Origin: Aquimarina algicola
Lineage (GTDB): Bacteria > Bacteroidota > Bacteroidia > Flavobacteriales > Flavobacteriaceae
Assembly (NCBI RefSeq): GCF_006443095.1
Contig: NZ_VFWZ01000005.1
Span: 124,001-188,000 of the forward strand
Direction: 5' to 3'
DNA: 64,000 bases
A program made the position numbers and the translations under genes. Below, in pieces: positions 9,108 to 19,000 of this stretch (positions within the stretch are counted from its first letter, which is position 1; each line of letters opens with the position of its first letter). The notes under the pieces are model-generated. The model saw nothing but the letters and a program-made list of their open reading frames with translations, was not told where the DNA came from and did no database searches.

Positions 9108-9521
9108 TTATTTCCTAGTTTTAAGATGAAGTTTATTTTGTTTCACTTTAATTACTTTAAATGATTTTATAATCTTATTGTTCAAATTTTTAATTTTTAG
9201 GATACGATTTTTAGAATCATATACCCAAATTCCTTGCCTCATCTTATGAGCGTCAGTTGCAGACATTGAAAGATATTCACAAGTTCTATTTTTATGTAGT
9301 TCCATCTTAAAGCGAAATCTTCTACTCGGAGCTAAAGAATTATCATTGCAGGATTTAAATATTCTAATTGATCGTTTTTTTATATCCTCATTTTTGAAAG
9401 ATTCAATCCAGCACCCATGAAAATCTATTTTAGGATACTGTATTGTATAAAAAGAGTATGCAAAGGCAAGTGTACATGAAATACCAAGTAAAATATTCTT
9501 ATTTACTTGCTCTTTTCTCAT
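9108..9521 (-). CDS. hypothetical protein with N-terminal membrane anchor
   Basis: 137 residues. One hydrophobic segment (about residues 9-26, ILLGISCTLAFAYSF) after a basic start suggests a membrane-anchored protein with an outward-facing body. The C-terminal half (FKMELHKNRTCEYLSM then GIWVYDSKNRILKIKN) resembles the small lipocalin-like 'measure of expression' proteins of Bacteroidota, but I cannot name a family. It sits 18 bases upstream of the nitroreductase gene on the same strand. Confidence 0.6.
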   Translation of the reverse strand: MRKEQVNKNILLGISCTLAFAYSFYTIQYPKIDFHGCWIESFKNEDIKKRSIRIFKSCNDNSLAPSRRFRFKMELHKNRTCEYLSMSATDAHKMRQGIWVYDSKNRILKIKNLNNKIIKSFKVIKVKQNKLHLKTRK

Positions 9522-9885
9522 CTTTTTGTTTAATCTTAAGGTTTTGCATGTAAAGATATTACAAGGAGAAAGAGAATAAGTGCTACAATAATAGATTGAT
9601 TAACTCATTTACTATTTGATGTATTTACATTATACATTTTATCTTTTTAGATTATACACCTTAATATTTTATGAATTTTGGATATCAATTTTTAGACAAC
9701 TAGTTCTAAAAGTTATACACAATTAAACATAGTAATTCATTTAGCTTTTTTGAATTTGAAAAGTGACATTGAGCTTTTTTTCATCTTATTTGTTTTTAAG
9801 GTCTGATATTTTATTTGAGTTATTTTTTATATCATATAGAGTAATAATACTACTAGAGACTAAATAATTTTGAAAAAAAATAATC
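9522..9885. other. AT-rich intergenic region between divergent genes
   Basis: No gene, RNA or strong repeat seen. It must contain the promoters of the minus-strand membrane protein and the plus-strand VOC protein. Confidence 0.4.
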
Positions 9886-10287
9886 ATGAAAATTCAACCT
9901 TATTTAGTATTTGAAGGAAACTGTCAAGAGGCACTGAACTTCTATCAAAAGACTTTTGGTGGTCAAATCATTAATAGAGAAACTTACGAAAACAAAGAAA
10001 TAGATATACCAGAACATTATAGGGGCAAACTACAACATGCAGAACTCAAAGGAGAAGGATTTCATTTTATGGGTTATGATGCTTCACCTGATACACCATT
10101 AACTTCTGGTAGTACTATCCAAATGAGTATCGATCTAAATTCAAGAGAAGAAGTCAATAAAATTTTTGATAAACTTTCTAATTCAGGAATTGTTCATACA
10201 CCTTTACAAGAAACTTCATGGAAAGCTTATTATGGAAGATGTTCTGATCAATTTAATATTAACTGGATGATAAATTGCAAATTATAG
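9886..10287 (+). CDS. VOC/PhnB-like glyoxalase-fold protein
   Basis: 133 residues. The start MKIQPYLVFEGNCQEALNFY and the segment FHFMGYDASP followed by the WKAYYGRCSDQFNINWMI ending are the standard PhnB/YjdN-type VOC pattern. Members are dimeric bleomycin-resistance/glyoxalase-fold proteins, often without a known substrate. Monocistronic. Confidence 0.85.
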   Translation: MKIQPYLVFEGNCQEALNFYQKTFGGQIINRETYENKEIDIPEHYRGKLQHAELKGEGFHFMGYDASPDTPLTSGSTIQMSIDLNSREEVNKIFDKLSNSGIVHTPLQETSWKAYYGRCSDQFNINWMINCKL

Positions 10288-10530
10288 TTTTTAGCTGATT
10301 TGAAATATTTGATCGCTTGCAGAAATTAAAATCTTTAGTTTAAAAGATTGATAAAATAATAATAATAAGATTCCAATAGTCAAAAATCTGAAAGTAGTTC
10401 GTTGAGCATGTTTCTAGTATCAAAAAGATAAAAAACTAAAGACTATAATTGTTTCGTGCTAAAATTTTATGCATTGATATTAATTAAAATAGAATAATCA
10501 TACAAGTTAAAATAAATAAAAATATTAAAT

Positions 10531-11271
10531 ATGGATTTAAACGATAAAGTAATAATAATTACAGGAGCTTCTAGTGGTATTGGTGAAGCGACAGCTAAAA
10601 AGTTAGCAACCTATGGAGCAAAGGTTGTTTTAATGTCTCGAAATGAAGAAAAGTTAAAGACACTCAAAGATAATATAATTCAAGAAGGAGGAGAAGCCTT
10701 AATTGTTCCAGGTGATGTGACTAAGTCTACAGATTTTGAAAATGTAATTTCTAAAACAATAGATGAGTTCGGAACTGTAAATGGTCTTGTAAATAATGCC
10801 GGCTTAATGCCTCTTTCATTTGTTGAGAAATTAAAAACAGACGAATGGGATAAAATGGTAGATGTAAATATTAAAGGGGTTCTTAATGGTGTAGCTGCTA
10901 TATTACCAAAACTAATTGAGAACAAAGGAGGTGATATAATTAATGTATCTTCGATGGCAGCATATCGCTATTTTCCTGGAGGGGCAGTGTATTGTGCAAC
11001 AAAGTCTGCTGTTCAAATGTTTTCAGAAGGTTTACGACAAGAACTAACGCCGGCATATGGCATTAACGTTACATCTATAGAGCCTGGAGCAGTGGCTACT
11101 AATCTCACAGATACAATCACTGATGAAGATATTAAAGAAAAAATATCAAAGTTAGAAGAGATGACTACTTTGGAATCCGAAGATATTGCAAATGCAATTT
11201 GCTATGTTTTTTTACAACCCAAACGTGTAAATATTAACAACATGTATATTGTTCCTAGTGAGCAGCAATAA
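10531..11271 (+). CDS. SDR-family NAD(P)-dependent oxidoreductase
   Basis: 246 residues, classical SDR length. Cofactor motif TGASSGIGEAT at about residues 12-22, NNAG near 90, catalytic Ser in NVSSMAAY near 140 and YCATK near 154-158. It resembles YdfG-like short-chain alcohol or hydroxy-acid dehydrogenases. It lies 5 bases before an aldehyde dehydrogenase gene, so the pair may oxidise an alcohol to an acid by way of the aldehyde; that pairing is an inference. Confidence 0.9.
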   Translation: MDLNDKVIIITGASSGIGEATAKKLATYGAKVVLMSRNEEKLKTLKDNIIQEGGEALIVPGDVTKSTDFENVISKTIDEFGTVNGLVNNAGLMPLSFVEKLKTDEWDKMVDVNIKGVLNGVAAILPKLIENKGGDIINVSSMAAYRYFPGGAVYCATKSAVQMFSEGLRQELTPAYGINVTSIEPGAVATNLTDTITDEDIKEKISKLEEMTTLESEDIANAICYVFLQPKRVNINNMYIVPSEQQ

Positions 11272-11276
11272 AATGA

Positions 11277-12668
11277 ATGTATATGGAAGCGAAAACATTT
11301 AGTACTGAAAATCCCACAACAGAAGAAACATTACATTCATATAAATATATGACTGATGATGAGGTTGAAACAGTTATTCAAAATTCTCATGATGCATTTT
11401 TAAAATGGAAAAAAAGAAATTTTAGAGAGCGTGGAAATTTTATAAAAGCTATAGGTAAAGCACTTCAAAATCATAAAAATAAATTAGCGGAACTCATGAC
11501 TGATGAGATGGGTAAGCTTTTGAAACAAAGTAAACAAGAAGTTGATTTATGTACCGAAATTTGTAATTTCTCCGCAGAGAATGCAGAACAGTTCTTAAAA
11601 AACGAACAACGAGAACTGTTAAATGGTGGAAAAGGAATTATAACGTATACGCCCATCGGTATTGTATATGGGATTCAGCCTTGGAACTATCCATGCTACC
11701 AAGTCATACGTTATGCTATTTCTAATCTTATGGCCGGGAATAGTGTTTTGTTAAAACATGCTTCAAATGTTACAGGTACTGCACTTTTTTTAGAATCTAT
11801 TTTTGAAGATGCGGGTTTACCAAAAGATTTATTTAAAGTGTTAATTATAGAGCACGAACAGTCTGATGTAATTATTAAACATAAACTTGTGAGAGGAATA
11901 ACACTAACAGGAAGTTCTGATGCAGGAAAAATTATAGCAGAAAAGGCAGGCGCAGAACTCAAAAAAACTGTATTAGAACTTGGTAGTAATGATGCTTATG
12001 TTATCCTTGAGGATGCTGATATTAAGATTGCTGTAGAAAAGTGCGTTCAGGGACGTATTTATAACAATGGAGAAACCTGTATAGCAGCAAAACGATTTAT
12101 AGCGGTCGAAAGTGTGTATGACGAATTCAAAAGTGCTTTTGTGCAAGAGATGAAGCAATTAGTGATGGACGATCCTAAAAAGGAATCATCTGATCTTGGT
12201 CCAATGGCACGAAAAGACCTTCGAGATACCTTACACCAACAAGTGATTAATAGTGTAGAAAAAGGAGCTAAAATTCTTTGCGGTGGCAATATACCAGAAG
12301 GTAAGGGGTACTACTATCCGCCAACTGTTTTGGAGTGTGTAAGTTCTGGACAACCAGCGTATGATGATGAACTATTTGGACCCGTTGCAGCTCTTATCAA
12401 AGCTAATGATGATGATGATGCTATGAAAATTGCTAATGATAGCCGTTATGGACTTGGGGGCGCCATATTCTCTAAAAATACAGAACGAGCTATAGCATTG
12501 GCAGAAAATAATTTTGATACTGGAATGGTTTTTATTAATTCTTTTGGACTGGCAGAGCCTAATATGCCTTTTGGAGGCGTGAAAAACTCTGGATTTGGTA
12601 GAGAACATGGAGGGTTTGGTATCAAAGAATTTGTAAATGTCAAGTCTATTTTGATTTCAGAAGATTAG
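11277..12668 (+). CDS. NAD(P)-dependent aldehyde (succinate-semialdehyde-type) dehydrogenase
   Basis: 463 residues. Catalytic Glu in VLELGSNDAYVI (about residue 237) and catalytic Cys in NNGETCIAAKRF (about residue 271), with the ending FGGVKNSGFGREHG that is usual in GabD/SSADH-like enzymes. The N-terminus (STENPTTEETL) also fits that group. Two ATGs lie two codons apart (11277 and 11283); either could be used. Probably co-transcribed with the SDR gene; a strong hairpin follows the stop. Confidence 0.88.
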   Translation: MYMEAKTFSTENPTTEETLHSYKYMTDDEVETVIQNSHDAFLKWKKRNFRERGNFIKAIGKALQNHKNKLAELMTDEMGKLLKQSKQEVDLCTEICNFSAENAEQFLKNEQRELLNGGKGIITYTPIGIVYGIQPWNYPCYQVIRYAISNLMAGNSVLLKHASNVTGTALFLESIFEDAGLPKDLFKVLIIEHEQSDVIIKHKLVRGITLTGSSDAGKIIAEKAGAELKKTVLELGSNDAYVILEDADIKIAVEKCVQGRIYNNGETCIAAKRFIAVESVYDEFKSAFVQEMKQLVMDDPKKESSDLGPMARKDLRDTLHQQVINSVEKGAKILCGGNIPEGKGYYYPPTVLECVSSGQPAYDDELFGPVAALIKANDDDDAMKIANDSRYGLGGAIFSKNTERAIALAENNFDTGMVFINSFGLAEPNMPFGGVKNSGFGREHGGFGIKEFVNVKSILISED

Positions 12669-12679
12669 GTTAAGAAAAG

Positions 12680-12724
12680 ATTTCTATAAAAGCACCAAAC
12701 GTTTGATTTGATGCTTTTATAGAA
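12680..12724 (+). terminator. hairpin terminator after the SDR-ALDH operon
   Basis: Perfect 14-bp inverted repeat TTTCTATAAAAGCA / TGCTTTTATAGAAA with a 17-base loop, 11 bases after the dehydrogenase stop. It lacks a long T-run, so it may act as an mRNA-stabilising hairpin as much as a terminator. Confidence 0.55.
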
Positions 12725-12991
12725 AAAGATTTATAAAAAGATATTTAAAACTGTTATTGATCTGATTTGTAAGTTGAAGTCTCAAAATAAGTATCTAAAT
12801 AAAGCTGTATTTATTAATCAGTTGATGTTTTGAAATAAATTTCAAGATAGCTAAAGATATTTTTAAGTGTTGAATCAAATTGTGAGACGTTTATTCGATA
12901 AAAGATGCTTGTTAAATATGGAGAAATTAGTTTATATCGAATCAAATTAAATGTATTAGCGTATTAATTTGGATATACACATCAATGAATT
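12725..12991. other. intergenic, nothing recognised
   Basis: AT-rich region before the LysE-type gene. No gene or RNA seen apart from the terminator hairpin at its left end. Confidence 0.35.
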
Positions 12992-13609
12992 ATGATCTTT
13001 TTCACCTACTTATTTTTAGGCTTTATAATTGCGGCTTCAGGCAGTATTGTTCCTAGTTTTTTAAATCTTACTGTTGTGAAATTTAGTTTAAGAAGCGGAC
13101 GAAAATCCGCTTTATATCTCATAGGAGGTTTTGCTACTGTTCTTTTTTTTCAAGCAAATATAGGTGCTTATCTTTCAAATATTTTAATGAAAAACTCAGA
13201 GTATATGACTACCATTCACAAAGTTGGAACAGGAATTCTTATTGTATTATCTATCAATTTTTTCAGATTGTATTTTACTTCAAATAAACAAAAAGTTAAA
13301 GAAGAAATTGATAAATCTAAAGCATATTTGCATGGCGTCGGGATGTCTTTATTGAATACTTTTGCTATTCCATTTTATTTTACCTCAATTTCCCTATTAA
13401 TAGGACTAAAGTTTTTCGAATACTCTTTATTAAATAGTTTATATTTTTCAATAGGCTCAACTATTGGTTCCTTTTCTTTGTATACCACCTACGCAATGAT
13501 TGCCGATAAAATTGAACATAAACTCACTTTTGTTTCTACCAAAATTGATTTTATTTTAGGCAGTTTAACCGGTATAGTTGGTATTAGTAATTTGATTTAT
13601 CTATTGTAA
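12992..13609 (+). CDS. LysE-family transporter
   Basis: 205 residues with about six hydrophobic segments. The N-terminal part (FIIAASGSIVPSFLNLTVVKFSLRSG, read in two pieces) follows the LysE/RhtB exporter pattern, where a P near the first segment and the RSGRKSAL loop are typical. Such proteins export amino acids or other metabolites by proton exchange. Substrate not predictable. Monocistronic. Confidence 0.75.
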   Translation: MIFFTYLFLGFIIAASGSIVPSFLNLTVVKFSLRSGRKSALYLIGGFATVLFFQANIGAYLSNILMKNSEYMTTIHKVGTGILIVLSINFFRLYFTSNKQKVKEEIDKSKAYLHGVGMSLLNTFAIPFYFTSISLLIGLKFFEYSLLNSLYFSIGSTIGSFSLYTTYAMIADKIEHKLTFVSTKIDFILGSLTGIVGISNLIYLL

Positions 13610-13775
13610 GTGTAAGTTCTCAACGATCTTTTTGGTATGTAATTATATATATGTATTATATTCATGTGAATTTTGCTAAAAAGTTATTAAGCAACATATT
13701 TTACATTTATTATTTTCTTCAAATTACCAATAGGTTTTTTAAATTTCTGTATTAAAATAGGAGTAGGGGCATTTA

Positions 13776-16043
13776 CTAAAAAGGGTAACCAATCGCAAAA
13801 TTCAGGATAGGGTTTTCAAAATCAAAATCCTTTGAGGTTTCAGAAGGATCTAATAATGGAGCAGCAAGGTCAAAACGAATTACAAAATTTTGAATATCGA
13901 CTCTAATTCCAATTCCTGAACCGATTCCGAGTTCATTAATAAAATTGGAAGAAAATTCACCTCCCGGAAGATCAGGATTTTGATCTAATAACCAGACGTT
14001 TCCTGCATCCGCAAAAATAGCCCCGTAAACATAAGGGAACAAAGGAAATCTATATTCCAGATTAGCTTCTAAGCGGATATCACCAGCTCTATCAAAAAAA
14101 TCCCCGATGTCATCATTGGGAGGAGTATACGTTCCCGGTCCTAAAGAACGGATTCTAAATGCTCGAACACTATAGGGTCCACCAGAAAAAAATTGCTTTA
14201 TAAACGGAAGTGTATTAGAATTTCCATAAGGTTTACCGATTCCGGCAAACAAACGACTTACGAGTTTATGCTCATTACCAAAACTAAAGTAATATCTAAA
14301 ATCCGCATCGATTTTGGCATACTGGGCATATTGTAATCCTAGAAATGTATTTGGTTCTTGATTATTATCTGAAGAATTACGGGCTATAAGGTCTACGAGA
14401 TTTCCGGCAATATCAAAATTAATTTTGGTGAAAAATTGATTCTTAATAGAGCTTTCGTTTATCTCATTATAAATAAAGGTGTAGGTAAGTCCAGCAATAA
14501 ATTGTTGATCAAAGCTACTTCTTAAAAATTCATTTTCTTCCAAGATAGTTTCGAATTCTGGTGTGGTATTCGATAAGTTTGTGTAATTAATGTTGATAGG
14601 GGTCAATCCATGAAATACAAAACGATTGGCATTCCACTCATATCCAAAAGTGGTAGAAAAAGAAGTTAAGTTATAGAGTTGACTACGATTCAAAAGCTCT
14701 GCTTGTACACCTATTTTAGTACTGGGAATAGCATATTTAAATGGACGATTTATTTTGATGGGAGACAAAAGCCTTGGAAATATAAGATCTATACCTCCTC
14801 CTAATTGTATACTACTTAATCCTTGATTGTTTTTACCTCCAATTTGTGTTTCATAACCTAAAGTTGTTGTAACATTTAATGTTTCTGCTCCTTTGAATAC
14901 ATTTCGATTGCTATATCTTGCTTGCAAAGTAGGGCCTGCAAAATTGTTTGATTTGCTTACCGCCTGTAATTCTAGTCGTAAAGATCGTTTTGCTAACGGA
15001 GACAAGAAAATTTTGGCTCCTAGTTTTTTCGGAGTGATTCCATCATTAATACTATCTAGTGCATCAAACTGAACATTAATAAATTTATAGGCTCCAATAG
15101 AAGAAAGCCTTTTGCTGGTTCTTTTAGAAATTTCGGGGTTATATAATTGTCCTTCTTCAAATAAGATATAAGGAGATAATCTTTTGGGTTTGAAGAATGT
15201 TCCCTCTTGTATAAATTGAATTTCATTTATTACTACAGTATCTTTCTTTTTTTGGTCAAACTTTCCGGTATAATTTGGGTATACTTTGATATCATGAATT
15301 GTATATGGAACTATTGATTTTCTTGGTATGTCTTTCTTTAATCGTAGAAATAGGTCAAATCTTTTACTGGCATATTGATTTGTATCTGCTTCAAAGATCA
15401 TAAAGTCTGCGTTGAAATTATAATATCCCTTCTTTTTAAGTAGTATATCAATCCGCTCTCGTTCTCGTTTTAGCAATGCCAAATCAAATCGATCGCCTTT
15501 TTCCAGTAAAGTATTAGACATTGTTTTCTTGATTTCTTCTTGTATAGGAGATGGCAATGTATCCAATTGATAAGTTTCTATACGATATGGTTTTTTTGTA
15601 TCAATATTATATTTAATATTCCCTTTATTATCCTTTCGTGTAATTTCAGAAGTAATGGTATTTTCAAAAAAACCTCTATTTTTCAATCGATTATCTATGA
15701 GTTCTATAGTTTTAGAAATATCGATCTCCGAAAGATAAACAGGCTCTTCTCCTAATTTTTTATTTAGAAATTTAGATAAAAATCCTGGCTTTTCTTTCTG
15801 TGCTTTGTAATGTGACCATAGTCCTAGGCGAATTCCTAAAATCTTTGTATTAGGTTTTGGTTGCAACAATGTTTCTAACTCTGTTTCAATCCTATTAAGA
15901 TTTTTGATGGTATCTGATGTTTGCAGATCTAGTGTTGCTCCTGTGTATAATTTTTCTCCTTCAGGAATGTATTTCTCTACACTACAAGCTCCTAATAGGA
16001 TACTAAATAGAATAATTTGTATATAGAAATAAAAAGTCTTCAA
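13776..16043 (-). CDS. tamL: TamL: BamA/TamA-family outer-membrane lipoprotein
   Basis: 755 residues. N-terminal signal with lipobox (LLGAC, Cys at about 20), several POTRA-like repeats (about residues 30-330) and a C-terminal Omp85 barrel with the FFSGGPYSVRAFRIRSLGPG loop near residue 610, equivalent to the conserved R-G-F/Y loop. In Bacteroidota the TamA homologue is a lipoprotein called TamL and pairs with TamB. It starts 3 bases after the tamB stop on the same strand. Role: insertion or transport of outer-membrane components together with TamB. Confidence 0.88.
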   Translation of the reverse strand: MKTFYFYIQIILFSILLGACSVEKYIPEGEKLYTGATLDLQTSDTIKNLNRIETELETLLQPKPNTKILGIRLGLWSHYKAQKEKPGFLSKFLNKKLGEEPVYLSEIDISKTIELIDNRLKNRGFFENTITSEITRKDNKGNIKYNIDTKKPYRIETYQLDTLPSPIQEEIKKTMSNTLLEKGDRFDLALLKRERERIDILLKKKGYYNFNADFMIFEADTNQYASKRFDLFLRLKKDIPRKSIVPYTIHDIKVYPNYTGKFDQKKKDTVVINEIQFIQEGTFFKPKRLSPYILFEEGQLYNPEISKRTSKRLSSIGAYKFINVQFDALDSINDGITPKKLGAKIFLSPLAKRSLRLELQAVSKSNNFAGPTLQARYSNRNVFKGAETLNVTTTLGYETQIGGKNNQGLSSIQLGGGIDLIFPRLLSPIKINRPFKYAIPSTKIGVQAELLNRSQLYNLTSFSTTFGYEWNANRFVFHGLTPININYTNLSNTTPEFETILEENEFLRSSFDQQFIAGLTYTFIYNEINESSIKNQFFTKINFDIAGNLVDLIARNSSDNNQEPNTFLGLQYAQYAKIDADFRYYFSFGNEHKLVSRLFAGIGKPYGNSNTLPFIKQFFSGGPYSVRAFRIRSLGPGTYTPPNDDIGDFFDRAGDIRLEANLEYRFPLFPYVYGAIFADAGNVWLLDQNPDLPGGEFSSNFINELGIGSGIGIRVDIQNFVIRFDLAAPLLDPSETSKDFDFENPILNFAIGYPF

Positions 16044-16046
16044 AAT

Positions 16047-19000
16047 TTAGTTTTTGTTTTTTGTAGTTTTCTTTTTTTTGATCATTGGCTTTTTAGTTTG
16101 GCTCTCAATTTCTTTAGCAGTATCACTCCATAATTCTCGGAATTTGTTGAACTCTTTGTTAAAAATAAAACCAATACCTGTAACAATTAATTGGCCATCG
16201 ATAACGCTTTCAAACTCATTTTTTCTAAAAGCAACCAGACGATACTTTCCATTTTCATCTATCAAATATTGTAGGCTAACATTACCAATAACGGGTGTTG
16301 TTCCTTCATCGGCTTGATTTGTGCCTTCAACGTTAACAGAACTTCCAACTCTTACGATCAATCGATCATTAAAGAGTTTTTTTTGTGCATTAATTTCTAA
16401 ATCAGTTTGTGTTGTAGTTCCATCTGTAGTGTTTGTATTATAACTATCTAGTTCAAAATCGAGCTCTAGTCCAGTTTTGCCAATCAATTTATCAGAGAAA
16501 TTGTTTAATTGACTAGACAACACTTTATTAACATTATCTCTTGCAATAGAAGCAGGACCACCGTTACTTCCGTTACTCCCTGATAAGGCTGAGAATCTAT
16601 TAAAAACCAATAGAGAAAATACTTGCTTGTTAAGTTCAGATTCTTGTTTGTTTAACTGTTGAACCCTGCCATAAATATCTCCTCCAGAAAAGGCTTGTTG
16701 GTCTTCTGGAAGATCCATAGCAAATGATATCTCAGGTTCTAAAAGTTCACCTTCTACATTTAGGAAGACTAAAAAATCTAAATCTCTGCTATATTGGTTG
16801 GTATTATTAGAGATCATTATCGGTGAAGGGTTTGTTTCTACTTTATAAATAGCTTTAATATCCATCTCCGCATCTAAAGGATCACCATTCCATTTAATAA
16901 AACTATTAGGGGCTATATTAAACTCTCTTTTGACTAAATTATATAAACTAACTTTATATTGCCCATCTGTTATATCATAACGTCCAGAGAGTTGAATTCT
17001 TCCATTAGGTTCCATTCCAAATACAAAATCTCCGATTCCTCTTACTTGTATGTAATCTCTAGTTCGCTTATCAATCACGATTTTAAATAAAGAACCTTTA
17101 CCTACAGATAAGTCAGTTTCAATATCAAAACCTTTAATCTTTGCGATTTGTGATTGATTCTCTTCTACTCTTGTAAGAATGGTATTTGGATTTTCTCTAT
17201 TTACGAATAATACTACTCCTTCACGTTCTTTAATTTCTAATTCCGACTCAGGGATAACCAATGTAAAATTTGAGTTTTCACTAACTTTTAGGTTGCCTTT
17301 GATTTTTGGAATTTTTAAGTCTCCTGCAACTGTTAAATTAGTACTGGCATTTACTGTACCATAGAAAAGTTCATTATTTTCTTGATTAGCATTAATTAGG
17401 GTGAAATTATCAGCTCTAACAGTAAGATTAAAAGCAGGATTTGTAAATTCTTCGGTATTGATACTTCCATCTACTATAAAAGTATGCTTCTCCGGATCTC
17501 TAATAGTAAATTGATCTAAATAGATTCCTTGATTATCAAAGCGTATACTTTCTTCAGGCAAGAAAAAAGTAGTATTCAACATATTGACCAAAAAAGCGGC
17601 TTTGTTGAAATGAAATGTTCCTTTGTAATCGGGATTATTAAGTGTTCCTTGAATTCTAGCATTTCCAGACAAATTTCCAGATAGGTTTGATATGGAACTT
17701 TTTGTAAATTCTTCAATTAACGTCATCTCTAATCGATCTAGATTCAAACTCATATCTACATTGGAACCTTCTTTTTGGGCTAAGTAAGAACCTTTGATGC
17801 TCATATCTAGATTTTTGCCCTTAACCCCTATATTCAGATTATAAGTACTACCTCCTTTATTGGATGCTTCTAGCATTAAATCTCCAAGTGAGGTATTGGC
17901 TATCGAAAGTTGATTTATTTTCAAATTTGCAGATACTCCGATGTTTTGTAGGGGATCTTCAATTGTAATGAATCCATTTACCAAACCATTCGCCAAAATT
18001 TCTTCAGGATTTAAAAAACTAGTAAGGCTTGCGAGATCAAAAGAAGTAAAATCAAAATGAACATGCTTTTTTTGTATTTCAGGTTTATCCGATCTAATAA
18101 CGATAGCTTGCTTATTCTTACGGATTTCAAAATCATCAAAATATATATCATCGCTAGAAAGAATAATTTGATTACTTTTTTTAATACTCCAAGGAGTTCG
18201 ATCTAACAATAAAGATTCTGGATTGATATGGATATATATAGAGTCTTTTTGGAAATTTAACTCTGATTGAATTTGGGCAATTGATCCGTTAGTATCGAAA
18301 CAATCAAAATTGAGATATAACTTTTTGTCTTTTACCTTTCCGTTGATTTTAGTTTTATTGATCATTAAGGGGGCGAATTGGATAGAATTCCAATCTAGGG
18401 TAAAATCGAGCTTAGTATGATTTCCATCAAAACGTAATAAAAGACTATCTATTTTTCCGTCTTGATACGTTATCAGTGGAGCACGAAGGCTTGCGAATAG
18501 CTTTTGTTTAGAAGAGTCAAACATTGCTTTTAAAAACAACGTGTCTGAATCCTTGAGTTCTGGGATAAAAACTTCACTCAATACAGGAACACCCTGAAAT
18601 GTGAAATTGGCATCTACTACAATAGAATCTGTCTTGTTTTCAGAAACTTCTTCTTCAGAGATATACTGTTTCAACTGATTCTGTATTGCAATAAGAGCAG
18701 AGTTTAGTTTAGAATTGGTACTAAAATCACCTTTTAAAAAACTACTATCTATTTTAAATCTGGTGCTTGTACTATCGGAATGACTAATAAACCGAATTGG
18801 ATCAATTGAATAAGGTTCTTGAACATGAACTACTGTGGCATTATCAATTGTAGCGTCAAAATCAAAGGTTTCTGTATTTCCTTGAAATGTTGTCTCAAGA
18901 TCAAACTGTGTTTTGATAATTTTCTTGGTTATTCCTAAACTATTAAGATCTGCTCCTATGACTTGCATTGAGATATCAAATTTTGGAGAAACAGAATCTA